From positions 1 through 6,769 of the forward strand of contig CAJLFQ010000092.1 in the NCBI GenBank assembly GCA_905205975.1: a stretch of DNA of 6,769 nucleotides. Reading direction: 5' to 3'. The position numbers and the translations under genes are program-made. Positions 1 through 6,089 of the stretch are shown here, piece after piece. How positions within the stretch are numbered: position 1 is the stretch's first letter; each line of letters begins with the position of its first letter. Below the pieces are notes generated by a model. That model had not been told where the DNA came from and did no database searches. It was given only the letters and a program-made list of their open reading frames with translations. Source of the stretch: an uncultured Eubacteriales bacterium. GTDB lineage: Bacteria > Bacillota > Clostridia > Oscillospirales > QAMX01.

Positions 1-17
1 CCCCGTTGCTTTTTTTT
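1..17. terminator. Half of a probable intrinsic terminator after purD, cut by window edge
   Basis: Just 3 nt past the purD stop, the minus strand reads eight A residues and then GCAACGGGG up to the edge. Read on the plus strand this is CCCCGTTGC followed by eight T residues. This is what one half of a bidirectional A-tract/stem/T-tract terminator looks like; the partner arm and loop would lie to the left of the window. If so, it ends the pur operon and possibly a convergent gene as well. The missing arm cannot be seen, so this is an inference from one arm and the homopolymer. Confidence 0.5.
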
Positions 18-20
18 GAA

Positions 21-1277
21 TCAGCGCCGGCCGATATCCCTGCGGCAAAATGCGCCGGAAAAGTGAATGCAGTCAACCGCGCGATAGGCGTTCTGAAGCG
101 CCTCATCCGGCGTTGCCCCCCGTGCAGTTATGCCCAAAACGCGTCCGCCGGCTGTCAGCAAACGATCGCCTTCCAGCTTTGTCCCCGCGTGAAACACAAG
201 GGCTCCGGCGGCCTTTGCTGCATCCAACCCGGTGATTTCATATCCGGTCAGATATTTACCGGGGTATCCGCCGCTGGCAAGCACCACACAAGCCGTGCAG
301 GCGTCTGCCCAGCGAATGGAGAGGGAAGCAAGACGGCGGTCGATGACGGCATTCATAATATCCAGCAGGCTGGTTTCCAGAAGCGGCAGAACAGACTGCG
401 TCTCCGGGTCGCCGAAACGAGCGTTGTATTCGATGACTTTTGGGCCGTCCGGCGTCAGCATCAGGCCGAAATAGAGCACGCCCTGAAACAAACGCCCTTC
501 TGCACGCATGGCGTCAACCGTCGGCTGGAAGATTTCCTTCATGCAGCGTGCCGCGATTTCCGGCGTGTAATGCCGGTTGGGGCTGACGGACCCCATACCG
601 CCTGTATTGGGCCCCTGATCGTGGTCGTGCGCACGCTTGTGATCCTGTGCGGAAACCATCGGACATACGGTTTCTCCGTCAGTAAAACAGAGGACAGAAA
701 CCTCGGGCCCGGTTAGACACTCTTCAATCACGACGCGGTCGCCGGCTTTCCCGAATGCATGACCGGATAATGCGTTTTCAACGGCAGCCAATGCCTCATC
801 GACGGTCTGTGCAACCGTCACGCCCTTGCCCAAGGCAAGACCGTCCGCCTTGACGACGATGGGAGCACCTTCCGCACGGATATAGGCGCACGCCTCCTCG
901 GGGTTGTCAAAGACGCGGTATTTTGCGGTCGGAATGCCGTACCGATGCATGAGATCTTTTGCAAAGGACTTGCTGCTTTCGATGGCCGCGGCATTCTGAC
1001 GCGGGCCAAACGCACGGATCCCAATCGATTCCAAACGATCAACCAGCCCAAGCGCAAGCGGATCATCCGGTGCAACCACGACAAGATCCGGCCGTTTTTC
1101 CGCACAGAAGGCGAGGATAGCGTCCAAATCCGTGGCCTTAATGGGCAAACACTCGGCGATCTGCGCAATTCCGCCGTTGCCGGGGGCGCACCAGATTTTC
1201 TGAACACGGGGATCTTTTGAAAGCGACCATGCAATGGCGTGTTCCCGTCCGCCGCCGCCGATGATCAGAATATTCAT
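21..1277 (-). CDS. purD: Phosphoribosylamine-glycine ligase (GAR synthetase)
   Basis: PurD (EC 6.3.4.13) is an ATP-grasp ligase that joins phosphoribosylamine and glycine to form GAR, so it uses the unstable product of PurF from the same operon. The product is 418 residues, close to the family norm. Motifs are the N-terminal GGGGREHA (7-14), FGPRQNAA (90-97), ATP-grasp KADGLALGKGV (143-153), AQDHKR (210-215), GPNTGGMG (222-229) and the metal/ATP-binding EYNARFGDPETQ (283-294). The C-terminus is CRRDIGRR. Residues 69-73 read APDDP where E. coli has GPEAP, which looks like a lineage variant. The ATG at 1275-1277 is chosen because MNILIIGGGG is the normal N-terminus and GGAGG lies 8 nt upstream. 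The open frame continues 26 codons further, into purH, but that extension has no family similarity. This is the last gene of the operon visible; a likely terminator begins just after it. Confidence 0.98.
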   Translation of the reverse strand: MNILIIGGGGREHAIAWSLSKDPRVQKIWCAPGNGGIAQIAECLPIKATDLDAILAFCAEKRPDLVVVAPDDPLALGLVDRLESIGIRAFGPRQNAAAIESSKSFAKDLMHRYGIPTAKYRVFDNPEEACAYIRAEGAPIVVKADGLALGKGVTVAQTVDEALAAVENALSGHAFGKAGDRVVIEECLTGPEVSVLCFTDGETVCPMVSAQDHKRAHDHDQGPNTGGMGSVSPNRHYTPEIAARCMKEIFQPTVDAMRAEGRLFQGVLYFGLMLTPDGPKVIEYNARFGDPETQSVLPLLETSLLDIMNAVIDRRLASLSIRWADACTACVVLASGGYPGKYLTGYEITGLDAAKAAGALVFHAGTKLEGDRLLTAGGRVLGITARGATPDEALQNAYRAVDCIHFSGAFCRRDIGRR

Positions 1278-1285
1278 AGCTGTTT

Positions 1286-1290
1286 CCTCC
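1286..1290 (-). promoter_or_regulatory. Ribosome binding site of purD
   Basis: GGAGG on the minus strand, followed by AAACAGCT and then the ATG at 1277 (8-nt spacing). It falls in the 20-nt purH-purD gap, directly after the purH TAA. It settles the purD start against the longer open frame that runs back into purH. Confidence 0.85.
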
Positions 1291-1297
1291 GGACAGG

Positions 1298-2836
1298 TTA
1301 GTGCTTGAAGTGGCGCATGCCGGTGAAGACCATAGCGATGTTGTGCTCGTTGCACTTCTTGATGGAGTCCGCATCGCGGATCGAACCGCCCGGCTGGATG
1401 ATGGCCGTGACTCCGGCTGCTGCGGCAGCCTCGACACAGTCGTCAAACGGGAAGAACGCATCAGAGGCCATGACAGAGCCGACTGCTTTTTCACCGGCTT
1501 CCCGGATGGCGATTTCAAGCGCGCCGACGCGGTTTGTCTGACCGGCGCCAATGCCGACGGTCTGGTCGGCGGTTGAGAGAACGATCGCATTGGAACGCGT
1601 GTGCTTGACAACCTTCCAGCCGAAGAGCAGGGCCTGCATTTCTTCGTCCGTCGGCGCGCGGTCTGTCACCGTGCGGAGTTCCGCTTCGTTCAGCAGCTGG
1701 TCATCCAGCGTCTGAACCAGAAGACCGCCGGCAACTTTCTTATAGTCCAGCATGGAAGCGGTCAGCGGGCGGCTGATGCCGTCCAGCGTCAAAAGGCGGA
1801 CATTCGGTTTCGCAGACAGAATCCGGAAAGCGTCCGGCGTAAACGACGGCGCAATGACGACCTCTAAGAAAATTTTGGACATCTGCTCGGCGGTGGCGGC
1901 GTCAATTTCACGGTTTGCAGCGACAATGCCGCCGAAGATCGAAACCGGATCGGCTTCATAAGCGCGTGTGTATGCGTCGAAAATCGTCTGTGCCGTACCG
2001 ACGCCGCACGGATTGGCATGCTTGACTGCAACGACGGTCGGTTTAGCGTACTCTTTCAGAAGCGAAAGCGCACCGTTGGTATCATTGATGTTGTTGAACG
2101 AGAGCTCTTTGCCGTGCAGCTGTTTAGCTGCGGCAAGCGTACCGGCATAGTTGAGCGGTTCGCGGTAAAAAACAGCGCTTTGATGCGGGTTTTCACCGTA
2201 GCGCAGATCCTGCACTTTTTCAAAGGTCGCAGTAAAGGTATCCGGCAGCTGGTCGGTGATCTGCTTGCGCAGGTAAGCTGCAATCATCGCGTCGTAGGCG
2301 GCGGTATGCTCGAATACCTTCAGAGCCAGACGATAGCGGGCTGCTTTGTCGAGTGCATTGTCTTTCAAACCGGCCAGAACTGCTTGATAATCGGATGGAT
2401 CTACAATCACGGCGACGTCCTGATAGTTTTTTGCTGCGGCACGGATCATGGTCGGTCCGCCGATGTCGATGTTTTCAACGGCTTCTTCCAAAGTGACGCC
2501 TGTTTTCTGGATGGTTGCCTTGAACGGATAGAGGTTGATGGCGATGACGTCAATGGGGTTGATCTCCAGCCGTTCCAGTGTTGCCATGTGTTCCGGGTTT
2601 GCGCGCATGGCGAGAATGCCCGCGTGAATCTTGGGGTGAAGCGTCTTGACGCGGCCGTCCAGACATTCCGGAAATCCGGTGACGTCTGAGACGTTGGTGA
2701 CAGCAATTCCGGCGCTTTTCAGTGTTGCAGCCGTCCCGCCGGTTGAGAGGATTTCGTACCCGAGGGCAGCGAGTCCTGCGGCAAAATCGCAGACGCCGGT
2801 CTTGTCAGATACGCTGATCAAAGCCTGTTTTTTCAT
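1298..2836 (-). CDS. purH: Bifunctional AICAR transformylase / IMP cyclohydrolase
   Basis: PurH performs the last two steps of IMP synthesis: AICAR formylation with 10-formyl-THF (EC 2.1.2.3) and ring closure to IMP (EC 3.5.4.10). The 512-residue product has the usual length and both domains. The N-terminal cyclohydrolase (MGS-like) domain shows LISVSDKTG (6-14), STGGTA (31-36), GRVKTLHPKIHAG (61-73) and NIDIGGPTMIRAAAKN (122-137). The transformylase domain shows LRYGENPHQ (211-219), ELSFNNINDTNGA (244-256), the catalytic KHANPCG (272-278), SDAFFPFDD (458-466) and the C-terminal IIQPGGSIRD to FTGMRHFKH. The ATG start is supported by AAGGAG at 2845-2850, 8 nt upstream, a stronger site than those of purF or purN. 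The gene therefore seems able to initiate translation independently after the long purN-purH spacer. Nothing is missing or truncated. purD follows after 20 nt. Confidence 0.98.
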   Translation of the reverse strand: MKKQALISVSDKTGVCDFAAGLAALGYEILSTGGTAATLKSAGIAVTNVSDVTGFPECLDGRVKTLHPKIHAGILAMRANPEHMATLERLEINPIDVIAINLYPFKATIQKTGVTLEEAVENIDIGGPTMIRAAAKNYQDVAVIVDPSDYQAVLAGLKDNALDKAARYRLALKVFEHTAAYDAMIAAYLRKQITDQLPDTFTATFEKVQDLRYGENPHQSAVFYREPLNYAGTLAAAKQLHGKELSFNNINDTNGALSLLKEYAKPTVVAVKHANPCGVGTAQTIFDAYTRAYEADPVSIFGGIVAANREIDAATAEQMSKIFLEVVIAPSFTPDAFRILSAKPNVRLLTLDGISRPLTASMLDYKKVAGGLLVQTLDDQLLNEAELRTVTDRAPTDEEMQALLFGWKVVKHTRSNAIVLSTADQTVGIGAGQTNRVGALEIAIREAGEKAVGSVMASDAFFPFDDCVEAAAAAGVTAIIQPGGSIRDADSIKKCNEHNIAMVFTGMRHFKH

Positions 2837-2844
2837 GAAAGCAT

Positions 2845-2850
2845 CTCCTT
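2845..2850 (-). promoter_or_regulatory. Ribosome binding site of purH
   Basis: AAGGAG on the minus strand, 8 nt before the purH ATG at 2836. It lies just downstream of the CGTTTGA repeats in the purN-purH spacer. It is a near-ideal site, consistent with independent translation initiation at purH after the 104-nt untranslated spacer. Confidence 0.8.
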
Positions 2851-2851
2851 A

Positions 2852-2880
2852 TCAAACGATTTCAAACGAACAATCAAACG
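2852..2880. repeat. Three direct copies of TCAAACG
   Basis: TCAAACG occurs at 2852-2858, 2862-2868 and 2874-2880 on the plus strand (CGTTTGA on the mRNA strand), with start-to-start spacings of 10 and 12 bases. The copies fill the A/T-rich space between the second hairpin and the purH ribosome binding site. Helical-turn spacing would suit a DNA-binding protein. The same tract could instead be an unstructured U-rich stretch that helps ribosomes reach purH. No known motif was recognised with confidence. Confidence 0.55.
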
Positions 2881-2881
2881 T

Positions 2882-2915
2882 CTCAGGCCTGCCAGCATCT
2901 GCCGGAAGTGCTGAG
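2882..2915 (-). other. Predicted imperfect hairpin in the purN-purH spacer
   Basis: The mRNA strand has an outer stem CTCAG/CTGAG and an inner stem CCGGC/GCTGG (one G-U pair) closing an AGAT tetraloop. A 5x5 internal region between them can add two more pairs, for 12 of 15 possible pairs over 34 nt. No T-tract follows, so it is not a terminator. It could be an mRNA stabiliser or processing site separating purCFMN from purHD. Function is inference only. Confidence 0.4.
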
Positions 2916-2925
2916 TCGGATGAAA

Positions 2926-2953
2926 ACAAAGGGTCCGCGGTCAGCGGATTTGT
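2926..2953 (-). other. Predicted RNA hairpin across the purN stop codon, weakly terminator-like
   Basis: On the mRNA strand, ACAAA + TCCGC, loop TGACC, GCGGA, a CCC bulge, then TTTGT form an inverted repeat. This gives two 5-bp stems separated by a 3-nt one-sided bulge. The last three bases of the purN coding frame's stop fall in the loop. The 3' arm runs into a short T-rich run (TTTGTTTT). It could act as a weak attenuator or as a block to 3'-5' exonucleases, but the lower stem is A/U-rich and the T-tract is interrupted, so a strong intrinsic terminator is unlikely. The pairing was read by eye; no energy was calculated. Confidence 0.4.
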
Positions 2954-3570
2954 ACTGTACGCCCATCCACGGAAAGCCGTCCTTCGCAGAACAGCGTGAC
3001 GGCGTCCGGCAGAATTTTCCACTCGCATTGCTCCATCACGCGGCGCTGGAGAATTTCCGGCGTGTCGTCTTCCAGAACAGGGGCGGATTTTTGGCAGATG
3101 ATGGGGCCGCCGTCTGTTTCTGCGGTCACAAAATGTGCGGTTGCACCTGTGAGCTTCACGCCGTAAGCCAGTACCGCCTCATGGACATGAAGTCCGAAAT
3201 AGCCTTCGCCGCAGAAAGAGGGGATCAGCGCTGGATGGATGTTGATGATCCGGTTTTCAAACCGCTGGCAGAACGAAGGGCTCAGAATGTAGAGGAAACC
3301 GCACAGGACAACCAGATCGACCTGTTCCGCTGTCAGCAGATCAGTCAGCGCATCGGTGTACGCCTGACGGGAAGAGTAATCCTGCGGCGCAAGGACTCGC
3401 GCCGGAATACCGGCATCGGCGGCGCGCTGCAAAGCAAAGGCGGTCGGACTGGAAGAAATGCAGAGGGAGAGTTTCCCGCCGCCGAGACCAGCTTCACGCT
3501 GACGGTCGATCAGCGCCTGAAAATTTGTCCCGCCGCCGGAAACCAGAACGGCAATCTTGGTCGGATTCAT
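2941..3570 (-). CDS. purN: Phosphoribosylglycinamide formyltransferase (GAR transformylase), 10-formyl-THF dependent
   Basis: PurN (EC 2.1.2.2) transfers a formyl group from 10-formyltetrahydrofolate to GAR, giving FGAR. The 209-residue product has the formyltransferase fold. The phosphate-binding SGGGTNFQAL is at 11-20 and GFLYILSP at 91-98. The catalytic set is Asn110 and His112 in NIHPALIPSF, plus Asp153 in ETDGGPII, matching Asn106, His108 and Asp144 of E. coli PurN. Compared with E. coli (KYPGLHTH), the loop after the catalytic His is about five residues longer (SFCGEGYFGLHVH, 118-130), a form I recognise from clostridial PurN. The ATG overlaps the purM stop by 4 nt. The only Shine-Dalgarno-like element, AAAGG at 3583-3587, is 12 nt away, so initiation probably depends on ribosomes finishing purM. 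A 104-nt spacer separates the stop from purH. Confidence 0.97.
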   Translation of the reverse strand: MNPTKIAVLVSGGGTNFQALIDRQREAGLGGGKLSLCISSSPTAFALQRAADAGIPARVLAPQDYSSRQAYTDALTDLLTAEQVDLVVLCGFLYILSPSFCQRFENRIINIHPALIPSFCGEGYFGLHVHEAVLAYGVKLTGATAHFVTAETDGGPIICQKSAPVLEDDTPEILQRRVMEQCEWKILPDAVTLFCEGRLSVDGRTVQIR

Positions 3571-4604
3571 CGGATGGAAACACCTTTCTCACCCGAACGG
3601 CAGACGCCAAGAACTTCAGCCGGCATACCGAAGGAGCGAATGGCCGCCAACGCACAGTCTGCATCTTCCTGCGCGACAATCAAAGCCATGCCAACCCCCA
3701 TGTTGAAGGTGTTGTACATTTCACGGTTGTCGATTTGACCGACTTTCGCGATGTAGGTGAAGACCGGTGGAACAGGCAGGGCGTCCGCATGCAGCTCTGC
3801 ACAAATACCGTCCGGCAGCATACGCGGCACGTTTTCAAAGAAGCCGCCGCCCGTGATGTGGGAAGCCCCCTTGATCCGGACGGATTTCAGCACTTCAAGT
3901 ACCGGACGGACATAAATACGGGTCGGCGTCAGGAGTTCTTCACCAAGCGTACGCCCGAACTCATCGATATGGGTAAAGATGTTGTCGGCGGAAACGTTCA
4001 GAATTTTACGGACCAGGGAGAACCCGTTGGAGTGCAGCCCGGAAGAGGCGATGCCCAGAATGACGTCGCCGTCCTGAACGGCGGAGCAGTCCGTGATTTT
4101 GGAACGGTCAGTCAGACCGACGCAGAAACCGGCAAGGTCATATTCGTTTTCTTCATAAAGGCCGGGCATTTCGGCTGTTTCACCGCCGATCAGTGCGCAT
4201 CCGGCATCCAGACAGCCGTCTGTCACGCCTTTGACAATGGCGGCTACGCGTTCCGGAACATTGCGGCCGACGGCGACATAGTCCAGGAAGAAAAGGGGGC
4301 GCGCACCGGAGCAGACTACATCATTGACGGACATGGCGACACAGTCGATGCCGACAGTATCATGCTTGTCCATCAAAAAGGCGATCTTCAATTTTGTGCC
4401 GACGCCGTCGGTTCCGGAGACCAGAACCGGATCGGAAATCCCGGACAGATCCGGCGCAAACAAGCCGCCGAATCCGCCAAGTGACCCGATGACGCCTTTT
4501 GTGAAGGTACGCTCTACGAGCGGCTTCATTTGCCGGACAGCCTCATAACCGGCTGTAATATCAACACCGGCTTCTTTGTAGCGGTCGCTGTATGAATCAG
4601 TCAT
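3567..4604 (-). CDS. purM: Phosphoribosylformylglycinamidine cyclo-ligase (AIR synthase)
   Basis: PurM (EC 6.3.3.1) uses ATP to close the imidazole ring, converting FGAM to AIR. It is a cytoplasmic, usually dimeric enzyme of the PurM/PurL ATP-binding superfamily. From the chosen start the product is 345 residues, the normal family length. Motifs include SGTDGVGTKLK (63-73), GIDCVAMSVNDVVCSGARPL (85-104), GGETAEMPG (140-148), SSGLHSNGFSLVR (187-199), HITGGGFFENVPR (249-261) and FNMGVGM (300-306). The start chosen is the ATG at 4602-4604, because MTDSYSDRYKEAGVDITAGY aligns with the usual N-terminus. An in-frame ATG at 4625 is next to the Shine-Dalgarno itself and is unlikely; a GTG at 4610 is a real alternative. 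The start lies inside the end of purF, and the TGA stop overlaps the purN start as ATGA, so translation is probably coupled in both directions along the mRNA. Confidence 0.97.
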   Translation of the reverse strand: MTDSYSDRYKEAGVDITAGYEAVRQMKPLVERTFTKGVIGSLGGFGGLFAPDLSGISDPVLVSGTDGVGTKLKIAFLMDKHDTVGIDCVAMSVNDVVCSGARPLFFLDYVAVGRNVPERVAAIVKGVTDGCLDAGCALIGGETAEMPGLYEENEYDLAGFCVGLTDRSKITDCSAVQDGDVILGIASSGLHSNGFSLVRKILNVSADNIFTHIDEFGRTLGEELLTPTRIYVRPVLEVLKSVRIKGASHITGGGFFENVPRMLPDGICAELHADALPVPPVFTYIAKVGQIDNREMYNTFNMGVGMALIVAQEDADCALAAIRSFGMPAEVLGVCRSGEKGVSIR

Positions 4605-6057
4605 TGTCACCGATTCTCCTTTCATAGATGGAATGTTCCTGCCGGGGTGACGACGGAACGGGGTACTTTCCGTTGAAACAAGCCGTGCAGAAGTTCAGAC
4701 GGCAGCTCTTTGCCAGCTCGGCAAGCGCTGCTTCGGAGAGATAGCCGAGCGAATCAACGCCGATCATCTCACGGATCTCCGCCACACTGTGCTGCGCGGC
4801 AATGAGCATTTTTCGATCCGGCACATCGGTTCCGTAGTAGCAGGGTGCCACGAACGGCGGGCTGGAGAGCCGCATATGCACCTCTTTTGCCCCGGCTTCC
4901 CGAAGCAGGGAAACGATGTGCGCGCTGGTTGTGCCGCGGACGATCGAGTCGTCCACCATGACAACACGTTTGCCGGACACCGTGCTGGCGAGCGGGTTCA
5001 ACTTCAGCCGGACGGCGTTCTCACGGGCGCCCTGCGTCGGCTGAATGAAGGTCCGGGCGATGTAGCGGTTCTTGACCAGCCCGATGCCGTAGGGAATCCC
5101 GCTGCGTGCAGCATAGCCGATGGCGGCGCTGATACCGGAATCCGGCACGCCGATGACGATATCGGCGTCAACCGGATGCTCATCCGCGAGATATTCTCCC
5201 ATGCGCTGACGCGCCAGATCGACGGAAAGCCCATCGATCACGCTGTCCGGCCGTGCAAAATAGACGAATTCGAACACGCAGAGACTGGAACGCTCTGCAC
5301 GCAGGCCGCTGTCCAGAAACCGCAAAACACCGTCTTCAACGACGGCCAGTTCGCCTGGGTGCAGATCGCGCAGAAATTCTGCGCCGACGGAATCCAAAGC
5401 GCAGGATTCGCTGGCAAAGACAAAGGATTTGCCGAGTTTCCCGACACAGAGCGGGCGGAACCCGTTCGGGTCGCGCACGGCGATCATTTTGCGCGGCGAC
5501 ATGATGACAAGCGAATAGGCGCCGCGCAGATAGGCAATGGCTCTGGCAACGGCCGTTTCAATGTCCGGCGCGTGCAGACGCTCCTGTACGATGAGGTAGG
5601 GGATGATTTCACTGTCGTTGGTGGTATGGAAAATGCTGCCGTTTCGTTCCAGCATATCGCGCAGATCGGCGGCATTGGCGATCTGACCGTTGTGCGCCAA
5701 TGCCAGATTGCCCTTCATATGTGAGATGACCAGCGGCTGTGCATTGGCTTCACAGTTGGTTGCGCTGGTTGTGTAGCGGACATGGCCGATCGTAGCCTGG
5801 CCATGCATGGCGCGCAGGTCGTGCTCTGTGAACACATCAGAAATCAGACCGACGCCTTTTCGGACAGAAATCACGCCGCGGTCGTTGACAGCGATGCCGC
5901 AGGCCTCCTGGCCGCGGTGCTGAAGGTTGTAGAGCGCCGTATGCGTCCGGTAGACCGGGTCAATTTCGTCGTCCGGGTGTGTCCAGATACCGAAAATGCC
6001 GCATTCTTCATGCAGCTTTTCGTGGGGTGCGGATGTTTGAAGCGGAAAATCTGCCAT
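4597..6057 (-). CDS. purF: Amidophosphoribosyltransferase (glutamine PRPP amidotransferase), Fe-S type
   Basis: PurF (EC 2.4.2.14) catalyses the committed step, PRPP + glutamine to 5-phosphoribosylamine. The 486-residue product has an N-terminal Ntn glutaminase domain and a C-terminal phosphoribosyltransferase domain. Cys19 in HEECGIFGI aligns with the catalytic N-terminal Cys of the family, implying an 18-residue propeptide that is removed. Glutaminase motifs are LQHRGQE (45-51), GHVRYTT (91-97), AHNGQIAN (121-128) and NDSE (147-150). The flexible loop KNRYIARTF starts at 329, and the PRPP loop VVMVDDSIVRGTTS is at 365-378. Cys260 (LCVFEFVYFARPDS), Cys406 (APCYYG), Cys457 and Cys460 (FCTACF) match the four [4Fe-4S] ligands of Bacillus subtilis PurF, so an oxygen-sensitive, AMP/GMP-feedback-inhibited enzyme is inferred. 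The ATG start is supported by AAAGG at 6065-6069, 7 nt upstream. The 3' end overlaps purM by 8 nt. Confidence 0.98.
   Translation of the reverse strand: MADFPLQTSAPHEKLHEECGIFGIWTHPDDEIDPVYRTHTALYNLQHRGQEACGIAVNDRGVISVRKGVGLISDVFTEHDLRAMHGQATIGHVRYTTSATNCEANAQPLVISHMKGNLALAHNGQIANAADLRDMLERNGSIFHTTNDSEIIPYLIVQERLHAPDIETAVARAIAYLRGAYSLVIMSPRKMIAVRDPNGFRPLCVGKLGKSFVFASESCALDSVGAEFLRDLHPGELAVVEDGVLRFLDSGLRAERSSLCVFEFVYFARPDSVIDGLSVDLARQRMGEYLADEHPVDADIVIGVPDSGISAAIGYAARSGIPYGIGLVKNRYIARTFIQPTQGARENAVRLKLNPLASTVSGKRVVMVDDSIVRGTTSAHIVSLLREAGAKEVHMRLSSPPFVAPCYYGTDVPDRKMLIAAQHSVAEIREMIGVDSLGYLSEAALAELAKSCRLNFCTACFNGKYPVPSSPRQEHSIYERRIGDND
4616..4622 (-). promoter_or_regulatory. Ribosome binding site of purM, inside the end of purF
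   Basis: The minus strand reads AAAGGAG here, within the last codons of purF. It lies 11 nt before the ATG at 4604 and 5 nt before an in-frame GTG at 4610. Its position rules out the upstream in-frame ATG at 4625, which it directly abuts. It decides the start to within these two codons. The ATG is preferred on similarity grounds. Confidence 0.75.
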
Positions 6058-6089
6058 ATAGCTACCTTTCTGATTGAAGGTCTGATGAA

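Noticed and set aside
6..716. Plus-strand open frame (about 236 codons) opposite purD
   Set aside because: It starts within the T-tract of the probable terminator and is antisense to purD, with no protein motif seen.
1278..1355. 26-codon N-terminal extension of purD into purH
   Set aside because: It has no family similarity, overlaps purH coding, and a good GGAGG site supports the ATG at 1277.
2018..2689. Plus-strand open frame (about 223 codons) opposite purH
   Set aside because: Antisense to conserved purH domains, with no motif in its translation.
2862..2874. PurR PurBox-like TCAAACGAACAAT (plus strand)
   Set aside because: It matches about 10 of 13 positions of the Bacillus AWWWCCGAACWWT consensus but lacks the CC, is single and not paired with an inverted partner, and sits inside the operon. 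It is more simply part of the TCAAACG repeats.
2908..3738. Plus-strand open frame (about 276 codons) spanning the spacer, purN and the purM end
   Set aside because: Lies antisense to purN and purM, with no family resemblance. A shadow frame is the simpler reading.
3525..4484. Long plus-strand open frame (about 319 codons) opposite purM
   Set aside because: It is fully antisense to a well-conserved gene and its translation shows no recognisable motif. Such frames arise from codon bias in GC-rich genes.
4789..5724. Long plus-strand open frame (about 311 codons) opposite purF
   Set aside because: Antisense to purF, with no recognisable protein motif and no ribosome binding site that I could support. 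The purF frame explains the sequence.
6058..6089. Promoter or regulatory element in the purC-purF gap
   Set aside because: It is only 32 nt with a ribosome binding site; no convincing -35/-10 pair. A short CTGA/TCAG repeat at the purC stop is too small to mean much.
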